A DNA stretch of 64,000 nt from Sphingobium limneticum (GCF_008710155.1 NZ_VYPZ01000001.1:310001-374000); one strand, 5' to 3'. Shown: positions 17,778 to 27,689, numbered from the stretch's first letter. Notes: generated from the sequence alone by a model not told the origin. A program made the numbers and translations.

Positions 17778-17791
17778 TGATAGCGCTACCA
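17778..17791. promoter_or_regulatory. LacI operator upstream of the TonB receptor
   Basis: TGATAGCGCTACCA, identical to the site upstream of xylX. It lies about 30 bases after a TTGACA (17742-17747), near the expected transcription start of the receptor gene, a classic repressing position. It gives the receptor its own promoter despite following the uxuB gene. Confidence 0.74.
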
Positions 17792-17842
17792 GTTTACGCC
17801 CACCGGAGAGTCGGGGGCGGCGCTCAGGAGAGGGGTTTGTTC

Positions 17843-20692
17843 ATGTCTTCACGCACCCAGATTTTTCGCACCGCGCTGTTCGCCGCGTCCGCGATCGGTT
17901 CGCTGGCTCTCGGCCAAGCCGCCCTTGCGCAGGACGCCGCGCCGCAGGATGGCGACGTTGCCGACATCGTCGTGACCGGCATTCGCGCGTCGTTGCAGAG
18001 CGCTACCAATGCCAAGAAGGATGCGGTAGCTTTTGGTGACTCGATCTTTGCCGAAGATATCGGCAAGCTGCCTGCCACCAACCTTGCCGAAACGTTGAAC
18101 CGTATGCCGGGCGTGCGCCTGCGCCGCGACAATAATGGTGAAGGTACGCAGGTCGCGATCCGTGGCCTTGGCCCCAGCTTCACCCGCGTCCTGTTGAACG
18201 GCTCGCAGATTCAGGTCGCGTCGGACGGCGGCACCAACGGTGGCAGCGCCAACCGTGAAGTCGATCTAGACTTCTTCCCCTCGGAACTCTTCACTCGCCT
18301 CGACCTGGCCAAGAGCCCGTCGCCCTCTACGCTGGAAGGCGGCATCGCCGGCACCGTCAACCTGCGCAACGCGCGCCCCTTCGACAAGGAAGGTACGCAT
18401 TTCACCGTCGTGGCGCAGGGCCAATATACCAGCCCCAATGACAAGATCAGCCCGCGCGGCGCGATCGTTGCCAGCCACACCACCGACACGTTCGGTATTC
18501 TCGTCGGCGTGGCCGGCGTGAAGACCAAGACGCGGATCAAGGGCTTCGAAACCGTTGGCTGGACCGACGGCAATCTGGGCGCCGTCAACGGCGTGCCCGA
18601 TGCGGGCGGCAACAATTTCTCCTGGGCATCGGTCGTGCCGCGCAATGCGGGCCATGGTCTGGTCGCTGGCCAGCCGGTCAATGTCGTCGCGACGTCGGGC
18701 CTGACCCGCTCGCAGCTCAGCACCGCACTGTTGCCGCGTCTGGGCCGTGAAAGCCTGACCGAAGGCACGCGCTCGCGCATCTCGGCGCTGGCCGCGCTGG
18801 AATGGCGTCCGTCCGACACGCTGCATTTCGCCATCGACGGTATCTGGGCGAAGTCGACCCGCGATTATACGAAGGTCAACATGAACTGGCAGGTCCGCAA
18901 TTCCGGGCCGGGCACCAGCGCGCAATCGACCGGCGGCATGATCCCGATCGGCCTGACCGTGGACGAAAATAATGTCGTGACCAGCGGCACCTTCGCTAAC
19001 TCGTCCTATTTCCTGGAAGCGAGCGTGTTCAAGCAGACCACGAAATTCTGGAACATCAACCCCAGCGTCAGCTGGGAGCCGACCGACAATCTGAAGGTCA
19101 ACCTCAGCGCCAACTATTCCAAGAGCCGCTTCTTCCGCGAACAGCCGACCTGGGCGTTCCAGACCACGCCCAATTCGGGCGTCGATACCTATTATGAAAA
19201 TAAGGGCGGCGATTATCCGTCGATCACCAGCAATCTGGACCTCAACGATCCGAACAATGGCAGCTGGCAGTGGTATCGCCAGAATATCCAGCTGGTCCGC
19301 CGTCATACCGAAACCAAGGGCGCACATTTCGACGTCATGTATGGCGACGAACAGTTCAACGTGAAGGTCGGCGCGGCCTATGATCAGGCGACCCGCTCGA
19401 TCCGTGCCTACGACAATAGCATCGCGTATCAGCAGTCGGTCTGTGGTACGGGCTGCACCGGCGCCACCGGCTCGATCACGACCAGCCAGATCGCGCAATA
19501 TCTGAAAAGCTCCTCGACGGCCGGCTTCGTCGTGCCCAATTTCGATGCCATCAAGCAGGCGACCAACTATGCCAGCTATCGTGACAGCGCGCCCGAAGCG
19601 CGCGGTGCGGTAACGGGCGGCGCGACCGGCGACATGGACGAAAAGGTGATGGGCGCCTATTTCGAAGTGAACGGCGTGACCGAAATCGCCGGTCGTGACC
19701 TGCACATCAATGCCGGTATGCGCTATGCCCATACCAATCAGGAAGTGACCGGCCCCAGCCAGGTTGGCACCACGATCATCGACATCACGTCGCGTTCCAA
19801 ATATGAAAATTTCCTCCCGTCGATCAACCTGACCTATGACGTGGCCGATAATATCAAGCTGCGTGCATCGGCTTCGCGCACCATGACCCGTCCGGATGCT
19901 GGCCAGATCCTGCCCGGCGTCACCTTCTCCGATCCTTCGGCTCTGATCGCGAACGCCGGCAACCCGGACCTGAAGCCCTACACTTCGGACAATTATGATC
20001 TGGGTGGCGAATTCTACACCGGCGGCATCGGCTATGTCGGCGTCTCGGCCTTCATGAAGAATGTCCAGGGCTTCACCACCACGGTGCCGACGCAGGCGAC
20101 CTTCGGTTCGCTGAACATCCCCTATGCCAGCCTGCTGTCGACCCAGCAGAATGCATTGACCGATCGTTCGGGGGCAACTGGCGTCGCCATCAACGATCTG
20201 GCCATCACCGTGAACCGTCCGGTCAACCTCTCCGACCTGAAGATCAAGGGTCTGGAAGCCACCTGGGTGCAGCCGCTCGACTTCTTCGTGAAGGGCCTCG
20301 GCTTCTCGGCCAACGGCACCTATCTCAAGCAGTCCTCGTCCTCGGGCCTGGTTGCCGAAGGCGTGTCGAAATATTCGTACAATCTTCAGGGCTTCTACGA
20401 AAATCACGGCCTGTCGCTCAGCCTGAACTATGTCTGGAACGGCAAGTCCATCGCGCTCAACGGCCCGCAGAACGGCATCGCCGGCGCGGACCTGAAGGCC
20501 GATGCCCGTGGTCAGCTCGACCTGTCGGCCGGCTATGAACTGCCCTTCTTCAACAAGGCGATGCGCCTGACGCTCGACGTGCTGAACATCACGAACGAGC
20601 CGATCCGCACCACCTTCGAATATTCGAACGCCGCTTATTCGGTCTATTATCCGGGTACGTCGGTTCTGGCCGGTATCCGCGCCAACTTCTGA
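17843..20692 (+). CDS. TonB-dependent receptor, probable xylan/aldouronate importer
   Basis: 949-residue outer-membrane receptor. The ATG at 17843 follows GGAGAGG and opens a Sec signal peptide ending ALAQ. The TonB-box/plug start reads DIVVTGIRASLQSA, then GKLPATNLAETLNRMPGV, the plug signature of the sugar-transport subclass common in sphingomonads, Caulobacter and Xanthomonas. The 22-strand barrel occupies the rest and ends in an aromatic-type terminal strand (VLAGIRANF). It probably moves xylo-oligosaccharides or aldouronates across the outer membrane for GH67 and GH3. Two LacI operator copies lie upstream and a terminator follows, so it is a single transcript. Confidence 0.95.
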   Translation: MSSRTQIFRTALFAASAIGSLALGQAALAQDAAPQDGDVADIVVTGIRASLQSATNAKKDAVAFGDSIFAEDIGKLPATNLAETLNRMPGVRLRRDNNGEGTQVAIRGLGPSFTRVLLNGSQIQVASDGGTNGGSANREVDLDFFPSELFTRLDLAKSPSPSTLEGGIAGTVNLRNARPFDKEGTHFTVVAQGQYTSPNDKISPRGAIVASHTTDTFGILVGVAGVKTKTRIKGFETVGWTDGNLGAVNGVPDAGGNNFSWASVVPRNAGHGLVAGQPVNVVATSGLTRSQLSTALLPRLGRESLTEGTRSRISALAALEWRPSDTLHFAIDGIWAKSTRDYTKVNMNWQVRNSGPGTSAQSTGGMIPIGLTVDENNVVTSGTFANSSYFLEASVFKQTTKFWNINPSVSWEPTDNLKVNLSANYSKSRFFREQPTWAFQTTPNSGVDTYYENKGGDYPSITSNLDLNDPNNGSWQWYRQNIQLVRRHTETKGAHFDVMYGDEQFNVKVGAAYDQATRSIRAYDNSIAYQQSVCGTGCTGATGSITTSQIAQYLKSSSTAGFVVPNFDAIKQATNYASYRDSAPEARGAVTGGATGDMDEKVMGAYFEVNGVTEIAGRDLHINAGMRYAHTNQEVTGPSQVGTTIIDITSRSKYENFLPSINLTYDVADNIKLRASASRTMTRPDAGQILPGVTFSDPSALIANAGNPDLKPYTSDNYDLGGEFYTGGIGYVGVSAFMKNVQGFTTTVPTQATFGSLNIPYASLLSTQQNALTDRSGATGVAINDLAITVNRPVNLSDLKIKGLEATWVQPLDFFVKGLGFSANGTYLKQSSSSGLVAEGVSKYSYNLQGFYENHGLSLSLNYVWNGKSIALNGPQNGIAGADLKADARGQLDLSAGYELPFFNKAMRLTLDVLNITNEPIRTTFEYSNAAYSVYYPGTSVLAGIRANF

Positions 20693-20714
20693 TCCTCCCC
20701 AAGGACCAACTGAC

Positions 20715-20746
20715 AGGGCCGGCCGCAACGCCGGCCCTATTTTCTT
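20715..20746 (+). terminator. Rho-independent terminator of the TonB receptor gene
   Basis: Stem AGGGCCGGC (20715-20723) with GCCGGCCCT (20730-20738), a six-base loop and a T-rich tail (attttctt), 22 bases after the receptor stop codon. Confidence 0.9.
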
Positions 20747-20982
20747 GGGGCTGGTGATTTGGTGAGGATTGGGATCTCATGCTTCCAATGTTGGATTTTA
20801 TCTGATCTATCCGGGCTGCCTTCCGAAGGGCCGTCAGGCCTGTATAGGAAGTGACGCTTCGCGAGCGCGCAGGGAGCGCCTGGCGAGCGCTTCGCGAACG
20901 CTTCGACCCCAAATAGGGCGACAACGGTGTGAACTTCGGCCGTCGCTTCGGTGGCGCGCCATCATGGCAAAAAGGCAAGGCG

Positions 20983-22212
20983 ATGATGCGTCTCTCTCTC
21001 CTCTTCACCATCCCCCTTGCACTGGGCACTATGCCGCTGCAGGCCAAGACCTGCACCCCGACCTGGGTCGCCGGTTGGGCCTCCTCGCAATTCCGTCCCA
21101 CCGGTGACGCCGAACTGCCCGCCGGCACGCTGCGCGACCGGACCCTTCGCCAGATCGTTCGCCCATCCGTCTCCGGCGACCGTCTCCGCGTCCGCTTCTC
21201 CAACCTTGCCGGCACGCAGCCGCTGCGCATTGCCGGTGCCAGCATCGCCCGCGCACTGGGCAGCGCATCGCCGACTGTCGATCCCGGCACGCTCATCTCG
21301 CTCCGCTTCGATGGCGCGCCAGAAGTCGTCATCCCTGCCGGCGCCGATTATCTCTCCGACCCGGTATCGCTGCCGGCCAGGGCGCTGGACAATATCGCCA
21401 TCTCGATCCGCTATGAGGGCGAACCGGAACAGACATCCCATCCCGGATCGCGCGCCACATCCTGGCATCTGCCCGGCAACCATCTGACCGCCGAAGCGAT
21501 GCCCGGCGCCGCCAGTTTCGACCACTGGTTCAATCTTGCTGCGCTGGAGGTCGAACGCTGCGCGCCTGCGCACCTCATCGTGGCGCTGGGCGATTCCATC
21601 ACCGACGGCAAAGGTTCCACCACCAACGGCAATGACCGCTGGACCGATATACTGGCGCAGCGGCTTCAGGCCGATCCGAAACGGCGTCCCATCGCCATCG
21701 TCAATCAGGGCATCGGCGGCAACCGCCTGCTGAACGACGGCCTGGGTCCGAACGCTCTGGCGCGGCTGGACCGAGATGTGCTGGCCCAGCCCGGCGTGAA
21801 GTATATGATCCTGCTGGAAGGCATCAACGACCTGGGCACCCTGACCCGCGACACCCCGGTGAGCGCAGAGGCGCATCAGGCCCATGTCGCCCGCATCATC
21901 GGCGCCTATCGGCAGATCATCGCTCGCGCCCATGCCAGGGGGGTCAAGGTGATCGGCGCGACCGTCATGCCCTTCGTTGGCAACGGCTATTACCATGCCG
22001 ACGCACAGAATGAGGCGGACCGGCAGGCGGTGAATGCGTGGATCAGGAAGCCCGGTAACTTCGACGGTCTGATCGACTTCGACCGCGTCACCCGCGATCC
22101 CGCCCATCCCGACCGGCTGCTGCCGGCCTATGATGACGGCGATGCGCTCCACCCCTCGCCAAAGGGCTACAAGGCGATGGGGGAGGCGATTCCGCTCAGC
22201 CTTTTCGACTGA
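20983..22212 (+). CDS. Exported SGNH/GDSL esterase
   Basis: About 409 residues with a signal peptide (MMRLSLLFTIPLALG..LQA). An N-terminal region of about 190 residues of beta-rich character precedes the SGNH core. The four SGNH blocks are visible: nucleophile Ser205 in ALGDSITDG, Gly in GIGGNRLL, Asn in LLEGIND, and the Asp-His pair in DALHPSPKG. Such exported two-part GDSL proteins in carbohydrate loci often remove acetyl or acyl groups from plant polysaccharides. Here acetyl-xylan is plausible but unproven. It sits after the receptor terminator, so it has its own promoter. The ATG at 20986 is an equally good start. The 3' end overlaps convergent putR by 17 bases. Confidence 0.88.
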   Translation: MMRLSLLFTIPLALGTMPLQAKTCTPTWVAGWASSQFRPTGDAELPAGTLRDRTLRQIVRPSVSGDRLRVRFSNLAGTQPLRIAGASIARALGSASPTVDPGTLISLRFDGAPEVVIPAGADYLSDPVSLPARALDNIAISIRYEGEPEQTSHPGSRATSWHLPGNHLTAEAMPGAASFDHWFNLAALEVERCAPAHLIVALGDSITDGKGSTTNGNDRWTDILAQRLQADPKRRPIAIVNQGIGGNRLLNDGLGPNALARLDRDVLAQPGVKYMILLEGINDLGTLTRDTPVSAEAHQAHVARIIGAYRQIIARAHARGVKVIGATVMPFVGNGYYHADAQNEADRQAVNAWIRKPGNFDGLIDFDRVTRDPAHPDRLLPAYDDGDALHPSPKGYKAMGEAIPLSLFD

Positions 22213-22687
22213 CCCGCTTGTGCCCCGCCTCCAGCACCGTCTCCATCGCCACGAAGGTCGATGTGCTGGCGACATGGGGCAGGGCGCTGATCTTTTCGCC
22301 CAGCACGACCCGATATCGCCGGATATCGGACGTCCGTACTTTGAGGAGATAGTCGAAATTGCTCGCCAGCATATGGCATTCTTCGACTTCCGGAATGCGC
22401 CGCACCGCCGCATTGAATTCGCGCAGCGCCGCCTCCCTCGTGTCGGACAATTTGACCTCGGTAAAGGCGATATGATCCATCCCCAGCTTCGCGGGGTCGA
22501 CGATCGCGCGAAAGCCGCGAATGACGCCAGCCTCCTGCAATCGCTTCAACCGCACCTGGCAGGGCGTCTTGGAAAGGCCAACAAAAGCAGCCAGATCGGT
22601 GACGGTCATGCGGCCATCTTCGACCAAAGCGGCTATGATCCGCCGGTCGAATTCATCCATTTCGACTGTGATGGGCTTATTCTCCAT
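22196..22687 (-). CDS. putR: Lrp/AsnC-family regulator of proline catabolism
   Basis: 163-residue Lrp/AsnC protein. The N-terminal winged helix-turn-helix spans about residues 10-60 (DRRIIAALVEDGRMTVTDLA; GLSKTPCQVRLKRLQ). The RAM ligand-binding domain follows, with the typical NFDYLLKVRTSDIRRYR segment. It is divergent from putA with 98 bases between the start codons, the arrangement of proline-responsive PutR activators in alphaproteobacteria. It is expected to activate putA when proline is present. The assignment to proline rests on the neighbour. Confidence 0.9.
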   Translation of the reverse strand: MENKPITVEMDEFDRRIIAALVEDGRMTVTDLAAFVGLSKTPCQVRLKRLQEAGVIRGFRAIVDPAKLGMDHIAFTEVKLSDTREAALREFNAAVRRIPEVEECHMLASNFDYLLKVRTSDIRRYRVVLGEKISALPHVASTSTFVAMETVLEAGHKRVSRKG

Positions 22688-22785
22688 CCAATCTGCCTAA
22701 CATGGGCCATTTAATAAGTCACTCCGACCATGTTGGAGCCATTCATAAGACGGAACGAAAATCTGATCTGGATTATTCTTGTCCA

Positions 22786-25700
22786 ATGACCGACCAGCAC
22801 CCCTTCGCCGACTTCGCTCCCGCTCTCCGCCAGCCCACCCCGCTGCGCGAAGCGATTACCGCCGCCTACCGCCGCGATGAGGCTGAGGCGCTCGCCCCGC
22901 TGATCGCCGCTGCGACTCTGCCGACCGAGACTAAGGCTGCGGTCGCCGACACCGCCCGCACCCTCGTCACCGCATTGCGGGCCAATCACAAGGGCACGGG
23001 CGTCGAGGGACTGGTCCAGGAATATGCGCTTTCCAGTCAGGAGGGCGTGGCGTTGATGTGTCTGGCCGAAGCGCTGCTGCGCATCCCCGACACCGCCACC
23101 CGCGACGCGCTCATCCGTGACAAGATCGCCGACGGCGACTGGGGTTCGCATCTGGGTGGCGACAAGTCGCTGTTCGTCAATGCCGCCACCTGGGGTCTGG
23201 TCGTCACCGGCAAGCTGGTCGGCAGCGTGGACGATCGGGGCCTCGGCGCTGCGCTCACCCGCCTTGTCGCCCGCGCCGGCGAGCCGGTCATCCGCCGTGG
23301 CGTGGACCTTGCCATGCGCATGATGGGCGAACAGTTCGTCACCGGAGAGACGATCAAGGAGGCGCTCAAGCGCGCAAAGGAACTGGAGGCGAAAGGGTTC
23401 GCCTACAGCTACGATATGCTGGGCGAAGCGGCGACGACGGCAGCCGACGCCAAACGCTATTATGCCGATTATGAACAGGCGATCCATGCCATCGGCAAGG
23501 CGTCGGCCGGGCGCGGCATCTATGCCGGTCCCGGCATCTCGATCAAGCTGTCAGCGCTCCATCCCCGTTACGTCCGTGCGCAGGCCGATCGCGTCATGGG
23601 CGAGTTGCTCCCCGCCGTGAAGAAACTGGCGTTGTTGTCTAAACACTATGACATCGGCCTCAACATCGATGCGGAGGAGGCCGACCGGCTCGAACTCTCG
23701 CTCGACCTGCTGGAAAGCCTGGCGACCGATCCGGACCTTGCCGGCTGGAACGGCCTGGGTTTCGTGGTGCAGGGCTATGGCAAGCGCTGCCCCTTCGTCA
23801 TCGACTGGATCATCGACCTTGCCCGCCGCGCCGATCGGCGGATCATGGTGCGCCTCGTCAAGGGCGCCTATTGGGATGCGGAAATCAAGCGGGCGCAGGT
23901 CGATGGCCTGACCGACTTCCCGGTCTATACCCGCAAGGTCCATACCGATGTCGCCTATGTCGCCTGCGCGCAGAAGCTGCTCGCCGCGCCGGACGCCGTC
24001 TTCCCGCAATTTGCGACGCATAATGCGCAGACGCTCGCCACCATCTACCAGCTGGCCGGCCCGGATTTCCAGATCGGCAAATATGAATTTCAGTGCCTGC
24101 ACGGCATGGGCGAGCCGCTCTACGAGCAGGTCGTCGGTGCAACGAAGCTGAACCGCCCCTGCCGCATCTATGCGCCGGTCGGCACGCATGAAACGCTGCT
24201 GGCCTATCTGGTCCGGCGTCTGCTGGAAAATGGCGCCAACAGCAGCTTCGTGAATCGCATCGCCGACCCCAATGTCTCGATTGAGGAGATGATCGCCGAT
24301 CCGGTCGATGTCGTGCGCGTCATGGCTCATCCCGGCCATCGTCACGACAAGATCGCCCTGCCGGCCGATCTCTACCCAGAACGCCGCAATTCCGATGGCC
24401 TCGACCTCAGCAGCGAAACCACGCTTGCGGCGTTGGGCGATGCGTTGCAGCACAGCGCCGCGCTCGCCTGGACTGCCGCCCCGGCCAGCGGCGCGGGGGA
24501 AGCGCGCCCGGTTCTGAACCCGGCCGACCATCGCGATATCGTCGGCACCGTCTGGGAAGCCTCACCCGACGAAGCCCGCGCCGCCGCCATTCGCGCTGCC
24601 GTCTCGCTCTGGCCCAACAGCCCGGTCGCCGATCGCGCCGCTGCATTGGATCGCGCTGCCGATGCGATGCAGGCGCGCATGCCGATCCTGCTCGGCCTCA
24701 TCGTCCGTGAAGCCGGCAAGTCCCTGCCCAACGCCATTGCCGAAGTGCGCGAAGCGATCGACTTCCTGCGCTATTATGCCGCGCAGGCGCGCACAACTTT
24801 CGGCCCGGCCCAGGTTGCGCTTGGCCCTGTCACCTGCATCAGCCCGTGGAACTTCCCGCTCGCTATCTTCACCGGACAGATCGCCGCCGCTCTGGTCGCC
24901 GGCAATCCCGTCCTGGCCAAACCGGCAGAGGAAACTCCGCTGATCGCTGCCGAAGCGGTCCGCCTGCTTCACGAAGCGGGCGTGCCAGCCGATGCGTTAC
25001 ACCTGCTGCCCGGCGACGGCCGGATAGGAGCGGCGCTGGTCGCCGCGCCCGAAACCGCTGCCGTCATGTTCACCGGATCGACCGAAGTGGCGCGCCTGAT
25101 CCAGCGCCAGTTGGCCACACGCCTCTCCCCAACCGGCCGCCCGATCCCGCTGATCGCCGAAACCGGCGGCCAGAATGCCATGATCGTGGACAGCAGCGCG
25201 CTGGCCGAGCAGGTGGTGGCCGACGTCATCGCCTCCGCCTTCGACAGCGCCGGTCAGCGCTGTTCGGCGCTGCGCATCCTCTGCCTTCAGGAAGATGTGG
25301 CCGATCGCACATTGACCATGCTCAAGGGCGCACTGGCCGAATTGCGCATCGGCCGCACCGACGCGCTGAAGGTCGATATCGGCCCGGTCATTTCCGCCGA
25401 AGCGCGTGATGGCATCAACCGGCATATCGATGCCATGGCTACGCTGGGTCGCAAGGTGGAACAAAGCCTGCTGCCGGCCGACGCCGCTCATGGCACCTTC
25501 GTCCCGCCCACGATCATCGAGATCGAGTCCGTCGCCGACCTCAGCCGCGAAGTCTTCGGCCCGGTCCTTCATGTGCTGCGCTTCAAGCGGGATCGGCTGG
25601 ACGCGCTGGTCGATCAGATCAATGCGACCGGCTATGGCCTGACCTTCGGCCTGCACACTCGGCTCGACGAAACCGTCGCTCGCGTGACCGCCCGCGTGAA

Positions 25701-26388
25701 GGTCGGCAATATCTATGTGAACCGCAATGTCATCGGCGCGATCGTGGGTGTTCAGCCCTTTGGCGGCTGCGGCTTGTCGGGCACCGGTCCGAAGGCGGGT
25801 GGGCCGCTTTATCTTGGCCGTCTGGTCGCGACGCCACCCGTTTTCGCTGCGCGTGTCAGCCATCTGCGCTCGCCGCTGCATGCCTTCGCCGACTGGCTGG
25901 ACGCGCAGGGCGAAGCGGATGTCGCCGCACATGCCCGCCGCACGGGCGACGCGTCGGCTTTGGGCGTCGAACTGACGCTGCCCGGTCCGGTGGGGGAGCG
26001 CAATATCTATGCCCTGCACCCGCGTGGCCGCATCTTGTTGCGCCCCGCTACCCGCCAAGGCCTTTTCCGCCAGATGGCAGCCGTCCTTGCCACCGGCAAT
26101 CATGGCGTCGTGCAGGGGATGACCATTCCGCCCGGCCTGCCCGCCGAAGTCGCCGCCTGTTTCGGTACCGACGCCACGGGTCATTATGCCGGCGCTCTGG
26201 TCGAAGGCGGCGCTGCCAAGGTTGCGGCAACGGCCCAGTGCGTGGCGGACCTGCCCGGTCCGATCGTGTCCGTGCATGCCGACGATCATGGCCATGGCTA
26301 TTGCCTCGACTGGCTGCTGGAGGAGCAGTCCATATCGGTGAACACCACGGCGGCGGGCGGCAATGCCAGCCTGATGATGATCGGCTGA
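22786..26388 (+). CDS. putA: Bifunctional proline dehydrogenase / P5C dehydrogenase
   Basis: 1,200-residue PutA oxidising L-proline to glutamate. The FAD-linked proline dehydrogenase barrel occupies roughly residues 130-510 (GPGISIKLSALHPRY; RLVKGAYWDAEIKRAQ). The NAD-dependent glutamate-semialdehyde dehydrogenase domain follows at about 590-1030, with Glu in AETGGQNAM and catalytic Cys826 in SAGQRCSALR. A C-terminal domain of about 170 residues completes it. There is no N-terminal ribbon-helix-helix, so this PutA does not bind DNA, and control falls to the divergent Lrp-type gene. The start ATG at 22786 lacks a clear ribosome-binding site but matches the family's N-terminus. Confidence 0.97.
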   Translation: MTDQHPFADFAPALRQPTPLREAITAAYRRDEAEALAPLIAAATLPTETKAAVADTARTLVTALRANHKGTGVEGLVQEYALSSQEGVALMCLAEALLRIPDTATRDALIRDKIADGDWGSHLGGDKSLFVNAATWGLVVTGKLVGSVDDRGLGAALTRLVARAGEPVIRRGVDLAMRMMGEQFVTGETIKEALKRAKELEAKGFAYSYDMLGEAATTAADAKRYYADYEQAIHAIGKASAGRGIYAGPGISIKLSALHPRYVRAQADRVMGELLPAVKKLALLSKHYDIGLNIDAEEADRLELSLDLLESLATDPDLAGWNGLGFVVQGYGKRCPFVIDWIIDLARRADRRIMVRLVKGAYWDAEIKRAQVDGLTDFPVYTRKVHTDVAYVACAQKLLAAPDAVFPQFATHNAQTLATIYQLAGPDFQIGKYEFQCLHGMGEPLYEQVVGATKLNRPCRIYAPVGTHETLLAYLVRRLLENGANSSFVNRIADPNVSIEEMIADPVDVVRVMAHPGHRHDKIALPADLYPERRNSDGLDLSSETTLAALGDALQHSAALAWTAAPASGAGEARPVLNPADHRDIVGTVWEASPDEARAAAIRAAVSLWPNSPVADRAAALDRAADAMQARMPILLGLIVREAGKSLPNAIAEVREAIDFLRYYAAQARTTFGPAQVALGPVTCISPWNFPLAIFTGQIAAALVAGNPVLAKPAEETPLIAAEAVRLLHEAGVPADALHLLPGDGRIGAALVAAPETAAVMFTGSTEVARLIQRQLATRLSPTGRPIPLIAETGGQNAMIVDSSALAEQVVADVIASAFDSAGQRCSALRILCLQEDVADRTLTMLKGALAELRIGRTDALKVDIGPVISAEARDGINRHIDAMATLGRKVEQSLLPADAAHGTFVPPTIIEIESVADLSREVFGPVLHVLRFKRDRLDALVDQINATGYGLTFGLHTRLDETVARVTARVKVGNIYVNRNVIGAIVGVQPFGGCGLSGTGPKAGGPLYLGRLVATPPVFAARVSHLRSPLHAFADWLDAQGEADVAAHARRTGDASALGVELTLPGPVGERNIYALHPRGRILLRPATRQGLFRQMAAVLATGNHGVVQGMTIPPGLPAEVAACFGTDATGHYAGALVEGGAAKVAATAQCVADLPGPIVSVHADDHGHGYCLDWLLEEQSISVNTTAAGGNASLMMIG

Positions 26389-26403
26389 GGAACGCGGCTG
26401 GCC

Positions 26404-26763
26404 TCAGTCCAGGTCGTGAAAGGGGCGGATTTCGATCTCGCTCGGTCCCGGCATGGGGTTGGGGCATCGCTTTACCCAGGCGATCGCTTCCTCCATGTCC
26501 TTGACCTCCCAAATCCAGAAGCCGGCGACCAGCTGCAGCGGCTCCGGGAAAGGTCCGTCGATGACGCGCCGGTCGGCGCCATCGAACGCCACGCGCGCGC
26601 CGGCCGAAGACGGGGTGAGGCCGTCCGCCATGATGAGGATGCCGGCATCGCGCAATGCGTCGTTGAAACGTCCCATCGCGTCCATCATCGCATCCGTTTC
26701 GGGCGACCGCCGATAGCCTTTTTCGCTATCCTCTGTAGCCTTTACCAGCACCATCACGCGCAT
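26404..26763 (-). CDS. YciI-family protein
   Basis: 119-residue dimeric ferredoxin-like alpha/beta protein of the YCII/DGPF family. The motif GPFPEPLQLVAGFWIWEV near residue 70 and the opening MRVMVLVKA are typical. Members have been found fused or linked to ECF sigma factors and other systems, but the biochemical role is generally unknown. It lies between putA (convergent) and the valine genes (same strand, about 50 bases away), with no clear link to either. No signal peptide or membrane helix is present. Confidence 0.88.
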   Translation of the reverse strand: MRVMVLVKATEDSEKGYRRSPETDAMMDAMGRFNDALRDAGILIMADGLTPSSAGARVAFDGADRRVIDGPFPEPLQLVAGFWIWEVKDMEEAIAWVKRCPNPMPGPSEIEIRPFHDLD

Positions 26764-26810
26764 CGACCATCTCCCGTTTGCACCGCCAATCTGGCAAGGA
26801 TGGGGACGGT

Positions 26811-27689
26811 TCAGCTCAACAGCTGAATCATCGACGAAAAATCACGCCCACCCTCGCCCTTGTTGGCGAGCAATTGATACAGGCTTTCCGCCTGCGCGCC
26901 CATAGGCACGCTGGCATTGACGGAGGAAGCGGCTTCCAGCGCCAGCTTGAGATCCTTGAGCATCAGGGCGACGGCAAAACCGCCCTGATAATCCGCATCG
27001 GCCGGCGTTTGTGGCCCGACGCCAGGCAGCGGACAGTAGCTGGTCATCGACCAGCTCTGCCCGGACGACACGCTGGAAATATCGTAAAAGGTCTGCGGAT
27101 CGAGGCCGATCTTCTGCGCCATGGCAAAGGCTTCGCACGTTGCCACCATCGTTGCGCCGAGCAGCATATTGTTGCAGATCTTGGCCGCCTGCCCATTGCC
27201 CGCACCGCCCGCATGTATCACCGCCTTGCCCATGGCCGACAGGATCGGCTTCGCCTTCGCATAAGCATCGTCCTGCCCGCCGACCATGAAGGTCAGGGTG
27301 CCGCCATTGGCCGCAGCAATGCCACCGGAAACCGGCGCGTCGACCATGTCGAACCCCTTGGCCAGCGCAGCGGCGATGACCCGGCGGGCCGTCGCGACAT
27401 CGATGGTCGAACAGTCGAGCAACAACGCGCCTGCCTTGGCCGCTCCGAACACGGCGTCGTCATACACCGCTTCGACATGCTTGCCGGCCGGTAGCATGGT
27501 GACGACGGCGTCAGCGCCGGTCACGGCATCGGCCGCGCTGGAGGCGCGGAGGGCACCTGCCGCCTCCGCCTTGGCCAGCGCATCGTCCGACAGGTCGAAG
27601 GCGCGCACCGAATAGCCATTCTTGACCAGATTGGCGGCCATGCCACCGCCCATATTGCCTAGGCCGATGAAGGCGATTGTCTCAGTCAC
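26811..27689 (-). CDS. mmsB: 3-hydroxyisobutyrate dehydrogenase
   Basis: 292-residue beta-hydroxyacid dehydrogenase, NAD-dependent, oxidising 3-hydroxyisobutyrate to methylmalonate semialdehyde in valine breakdown. The dinucleotide motif GLGNMGGGMAANL is at residue 8, the substrate-binding stretch DAPVSGGIAAANGGTL near 115, and the catalytic Lys in AAKICNNMLLG near 170. It is the last gene of a leftward set that contains the preceding and following steps of the pathway. Length and motifs are normal. Confidence 0.95.
   Translation of the reverse strand: MTETIAFIGLGNMGGGMAANLVKNGYSVRAFDLSDDALAKAEAAGALRASSAADAVTGADAVVTMLPAGKHVEAVYDDAVFGAAKAGALLLDCSTIDVATARRVIAAALAKGFDMVDAPVSGGIAAANGGTLTFMVGGQDDAYAKAKPILSAMGKAVIHAGGAGNGQAAKICNNMLLGATMVATCEAFAMAQKIGLDPQTFYDISSVSSGQSWSMTSYCPLPGVGPQTPADADYQGGFAVALMLKDLKLALEAASSVNASVPMGAQAESLYQLLANKGEGGRDFSSMIQLLS

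Noticed and set aside
18266-20728. 820-codon open frame antisense to the TonB receptor gene
   Set aside because: High GC content leaves long stop-free frames opposite real genes. The plus strand holds a complete signal peptide, plug and barrel, and the antisense product has no recognisable motif.
20820-20915. Cluster of GCTTCGCGA-like repeats before the SGNH esterase gene
   Set aside because: The motif recurs only a few times with poor symmetry. I cannot tell it from chance GC-rich sequence or a decayed repeat.
22196-22212. 17-base tail-to-tail overlap of the SGNH esterase and putR genes as a regulatory antisense
   Set aside because: Short convergent overlaps are common in compact genomes and nothing here points to a special role.
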